From: REEB481 sp041170785
Lineage (GTDB): Bacteria; Bacteroidota; Bacteroidia; NS11-12g; UBA955
Direction: 5' to 3'
DNA length: 7,775 nt
NCBI GenBank assembly: GCA_041170785.1
Contig: JBEDND010000220.1
Span: 1 to 7,775 of the forward strand
The translations under genes and the position numbers were made by a program. The notes beneath the pieces were generated by a model. It saw only the letters and a program-made list of their open reading frames with translations. It was not told where the DNA came from and did not search any database. Positions 5,999 to 7,775 of the stretch are shown here, one piece after another (position 1 is the stretch's first letter; each line of letters opens with the position of its first letter).

Positions 5999-7156
5999 AT
6001 GGCATTCTACCATCGTTTGGGTAATTATCCGGCTAAGCGACATACCCAGTTTCGCAAGCCAGACGGTACTTTATATGCAGAGGAGCTGGTGAGCACCGAA
6101 GGATTCAACAGTATTTACTCACTGATTTACCACTGCCATCCGCCAACGCTGGTCAAGCACATCGGGCAGGAGTGGAGCGTTGCACCCAAGGTTGGGTTGC
6201 CAAAGAACATGCAACACCGCAGCTACCTTACCTTTAAAACTGCACCTGAAACCGATTACATCAAAAGCAGAAAAGTGCTGTTGATGAACCAGGATATCCG
6301 CATTGGCGTTGCAGCACCTACCAAGGGAACAGATGACTATTTCTTCAAAAACACCGACGCCGATGAAGTGCTGTTTGTGCACGAAGGAAGTGGATCCCTG
6401 CGCACCGTCTATGGCCGGATTGATTTTGAATACGGCGATTATCTGGTGATACCCAGGGGCACCATTTACCAGATTCATTTCAACGATGCCAACAACCGTT
6501 TGCTGGTGGTAGAAAGCCCCAGTCCGGTGTATCCGCCAAAGCGCTACCAAAACAGTGTGGGGCAGTTGCTGGAACATTCGCCCTATTGCGAACGCGACAT
6601 CAAACTGCCGCACAGCCTGGAAACCCACGATCAACACGGTGATTTCAAGGTGATGATCAAGAAGCAGGACATGATTTGGCCATATACCTACGCCACCCAT
6701 CCGTTTGATGCGATTGGCTGGGATGGCTATCTGTATCCGTTTGCATTCAGCATTCACAATTACGAACCCATTACCGGCAGGGTGCACATGCCGCCGCCCA
6801 TCCATCAGACTTTTGAAGGAAAGGGTTTTGTAATCTGCAGCTTCGTGCCCCGTTTGTACGATTACCATCCAAATTCCATTCCCGCGCCATACAACCACAG
6901 CAATGTGGACAGCGATGAAATTCTGTATTACGTGGACGGTGATTTTATGAGCCGTAAACACGTGGAGCGCGGCATGATTACGCTGCATCCCAAGGGTATT
7001 CCGCACGGGCCGCATCCGGGAACGGTAGAAAAGAGCATTGGCGCCAAAGAAACTAAAGAGCTGGCGGTGATGATTGATCCTTTTCATCCCTTGATGATTA
7101 CTGAGGAAGCAATGGCTGTGGAAGACCCGGGTTATTGGAGTACCTGGATGGCATAA
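5999..7156 (+). CDS. hmgA: Homogentisate 1,2-dioxygenase, compact bacterial form
   Basis: This cytoplasmic Fe(II) enzyme opens the ring of homogentisate with O2 to give 4-maleylacetoacetate in tyrosine and phenylalanine breakdown. The 385-residue protein is shorter than the human enzyme (445). It begins MAFYHRLGNYPAKRHTQFRKPDG, typical of the Bacteroidota version, which supports the ATG at 5999. It contains two cupin-like halves: an N-terminal one around DEVLFVHEGSGSL (122-134) and GDYLVIPRG (146-154), and a catalytic C-terminal one. By comparison with human His335, Glu341 and His371, the likely iron ligands are His300 (PYNHSN), Glu307 (or Asp306) and His336 (PHGPHPG). The HMPPPIHQTF segment (263-272) corresponds to the region holding the human catalytic His292. 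No other gene of the pathway (hydroxyphenylpyruvate dioxygenase, maleylacetoacetate isomerase, fumarylacetoacetase) is in the window. Assignment rests on recalled family patterns; a related cupin dioxygenase is the main alternative. Confidence 0.9.
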   Translation: MAFYHRLGNYPAKRHTQFRKPDGTLYAEELVSTEGFNSIYSLIYHCHPPTLVKHIGQEWSVAPKVGLPKNMQHRSYLTFKTAPETDYIKSRKVLLMNQDIRIGVAAPTKGTDDYFFKNTDADEVLFVHEGSGSLRTVYGRIDFEYGDYLVIPRGTIYQIHFNDANNRLLVVESPSPVYPPKRYQNSVGQLLEHSPYCERDIKLPHSLETHDQHGDFKVMIKKQDMIWPYTYATHPFDAIGWDGYLYPFAFSIHNYEPITGRVHMPPPIHQTFEGKGFVICSFVPRLYDYHPNSIPAPYNHSNVDSDEILYYVDGDFMSRKHVERGMITLHPKGIPHGPHPGTVEKSIGAKETKELAVMIDPFHPLMITEEAMAVEDPGYWSTWMA

Positions 7157-7165
7157 GAATCAATA

Positions 7166-7184
7166 AGGTTGGAAGTACCAACTT
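7166..7184 (+). terminator. Short stem-loop after hmgA, weak terminator candidate
   Basis: AGGTTGG (7166-7172) pairs with CCAACTT (7178-7184), 7 base pairs including one G-U, around a 5-base loop. The following CTTTAT has only a short T stretch. It lies in the 44-base gap between hmgA and the next gene on the same strand, so it may end some hmgA transcripts or be incidental. No TAnnTTTG element is seen in this gap, which leaves read-through into the next gene possible. Confidence 0.25.
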
Positions 7185-7200
7185 CTTTATAAAAAACAAC

Positions 7201-7775
7201 ATGAACTTGAAGGGAACGAAATGGGCCATCTTGCTGCTGCTTGGCAGTGGTCTGAATGAAGGGTTGACTGCGCAAAAGGCAACCATGAAAGAAACCCGTG
7301 CCTACGAACGTATGCTGAAGAAGCATCCGATGGCAGCTGAGCTGAAAACACAGCATAAACAATACATGAAAGCCGGGAAGGTGCCTCATACCCCCGATAA
7401 AGCCTGGGCGCAGGATTGGCTCTGGACGATGGATCCCAAGCTGGGCAGACCAACTCCGGAGTTGCTGCCCGGAATCATCGAACAGATGGAGGCGCAGGAA
7501 TCAACCCTTATGGGATTGCCCGGAAGCGCTGCTTCCCAGTGGGTAGCCCGTGGTCCTTCCAATGTGGGCGGTCGCACTCGTGCCCTGGCCTGGGATCCGA
7601 ATGATCCAAGTGGCAAAAAAGTTTGGGCCGGAGGTGTTACCGGCGGATTGTGGTACAACACCGACATTACCAATGCCAATACATCCTGGCAACCGGTAAG
7701 TGAACTTTGGGATAATCTGTCCATTACCTGCATTGCCTTTGACCCAAACGATAAGAAAATCATGTATGTAGGAAC
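7201..7775 (+). CDS. Exported beta-propeller (BNR/sialidase-like) protein, N-terminal part
   Basis: The reading frame is open from ATG 7201 to the window edge (191 complete codons plus 2 bases). Residues 1-25 form a Sec signal peptide (Lys3...Lys7, then WAILLLLGSGL, likely cleaved near LTAQ at 23-24). Residues about 28-110 are a charged, probably helical segment (for example YERMLKKHPM). From 114 the sequence is WVARGPSNVGGRTRALAWDP, then GVTGGLWYNTDI (146-157) and ITCIAFDPND (175-184). This is the opening of the large Bacteroidota extracellular proteins built from BNR/VPS10-like propeller blades, which usually run to many hundreds of residues and end in a T9SS sorting domain. Here the end is missing, so length, further domains and sorting signal cannot be checked. 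Probably secreted or surface-anchored; its substrate is unknown. It follows hmgA by 44 bases with no obvious own promoter. Confidence 0.86.
   Translation, partial: MNLKGTKWAILLLLGSGLNEGLTAQKATMKETRAYERMLKKHPMAAELKTQHKQYMKAGKVPHTPDKAWAQDWLWTMDPKLGRPTPELLPGIIEQMEAQESTLMGLPGSAASQWVARGPSNVGGRTRALAWDPNDPSGKKVWAGGVTGGLWYNTDITNANTSWQPVSELWDNLSITCIAFDPNDKKIMYVG

Noticed and set aside
6119..7087. Long antisense ORF (322 codons) opposite hmgA
   Set aside because: The plus strand carries a clear dioxygenase with family motifs along its length. The antisense translation shows no recognisable domain and is a codon-bias shadow.
1..7775. A defence system, mobile element or CRISPR array
   Set aside because: All genes except the 24-codon stub are assigned to housekeeping, catabolic, TPR or secreted-protein families. 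There are no transposase, integrase or nuclease cassettes, no regularly spaced repeats and no tRNA or attachment site.

Overview
The window looks like a chromosomal stretch from a member of the Bacteroidota with roughly balanced GC. Three things point there. The UvrA and SerRS sequences carry residue patterns that I associate with that phylum. Two secreted proteins look like type IX secretion system (T9SS) cargo: one ends in a type A-like sorting domain, the other starts like the large beta-propeller proteins common in gliding Bacteroidota. Several genes have a TAnnTTTG-like -7 promoter element just before the start codon and no Shine-Dalgarno sequence. No RNA genes, insertion sequences, CRISPR arrays or prophage genes were seen. 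All intergenic gaps are short (under 100 bases).

Layout: the window opens with the last 24 codons of an unidentified plus-strand gene (1-75). Next comes uvrA (153-2996, GTG start), the damage-recognition ATPase of nucleotide excision repair, then serS (3093-4364), seryl-tRNA synthetase. A small gene for a secreted Kazal-like protein (4358-4843) overlaps the end of serS by 7 bases and is probably co-transcribed with it. Facing it on the minus strand is a lipoprotein made of about eight TPR repeats (4903-5913). That gene diverges from hmgA (5999-7156), a compact homogentisate 1,2-dioxygenase of tyrosine/phenylalanine breakdown. The window closes with the first 191 codons of an exported beta-propeller (BNR/sialidase-like) protein (7201-7775, running off the end).

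The genes do not form one pathway. DNA repair, translation and aromatic catabolism are housekeeping or metabolic functions, mixed with envelope and secreted proteins. I found no convincing new multi-gene system. The points most worth a second look are: (1) near-identical TTATTTT(T/C)GC promoter-like elements only 4 to 9 bases upstream of three start codons, which suggests leaderless or ultra-short-leader mRNAs; (2) the secreted six-cysteine Kazal-plus-sorting-domain protein translationally overlapped with serS; (3) a UvrA lacking one of the usual cysteine pairs; and (4) a one-residue register shift at the presumed iron-ligand motif of the dioxygenase.
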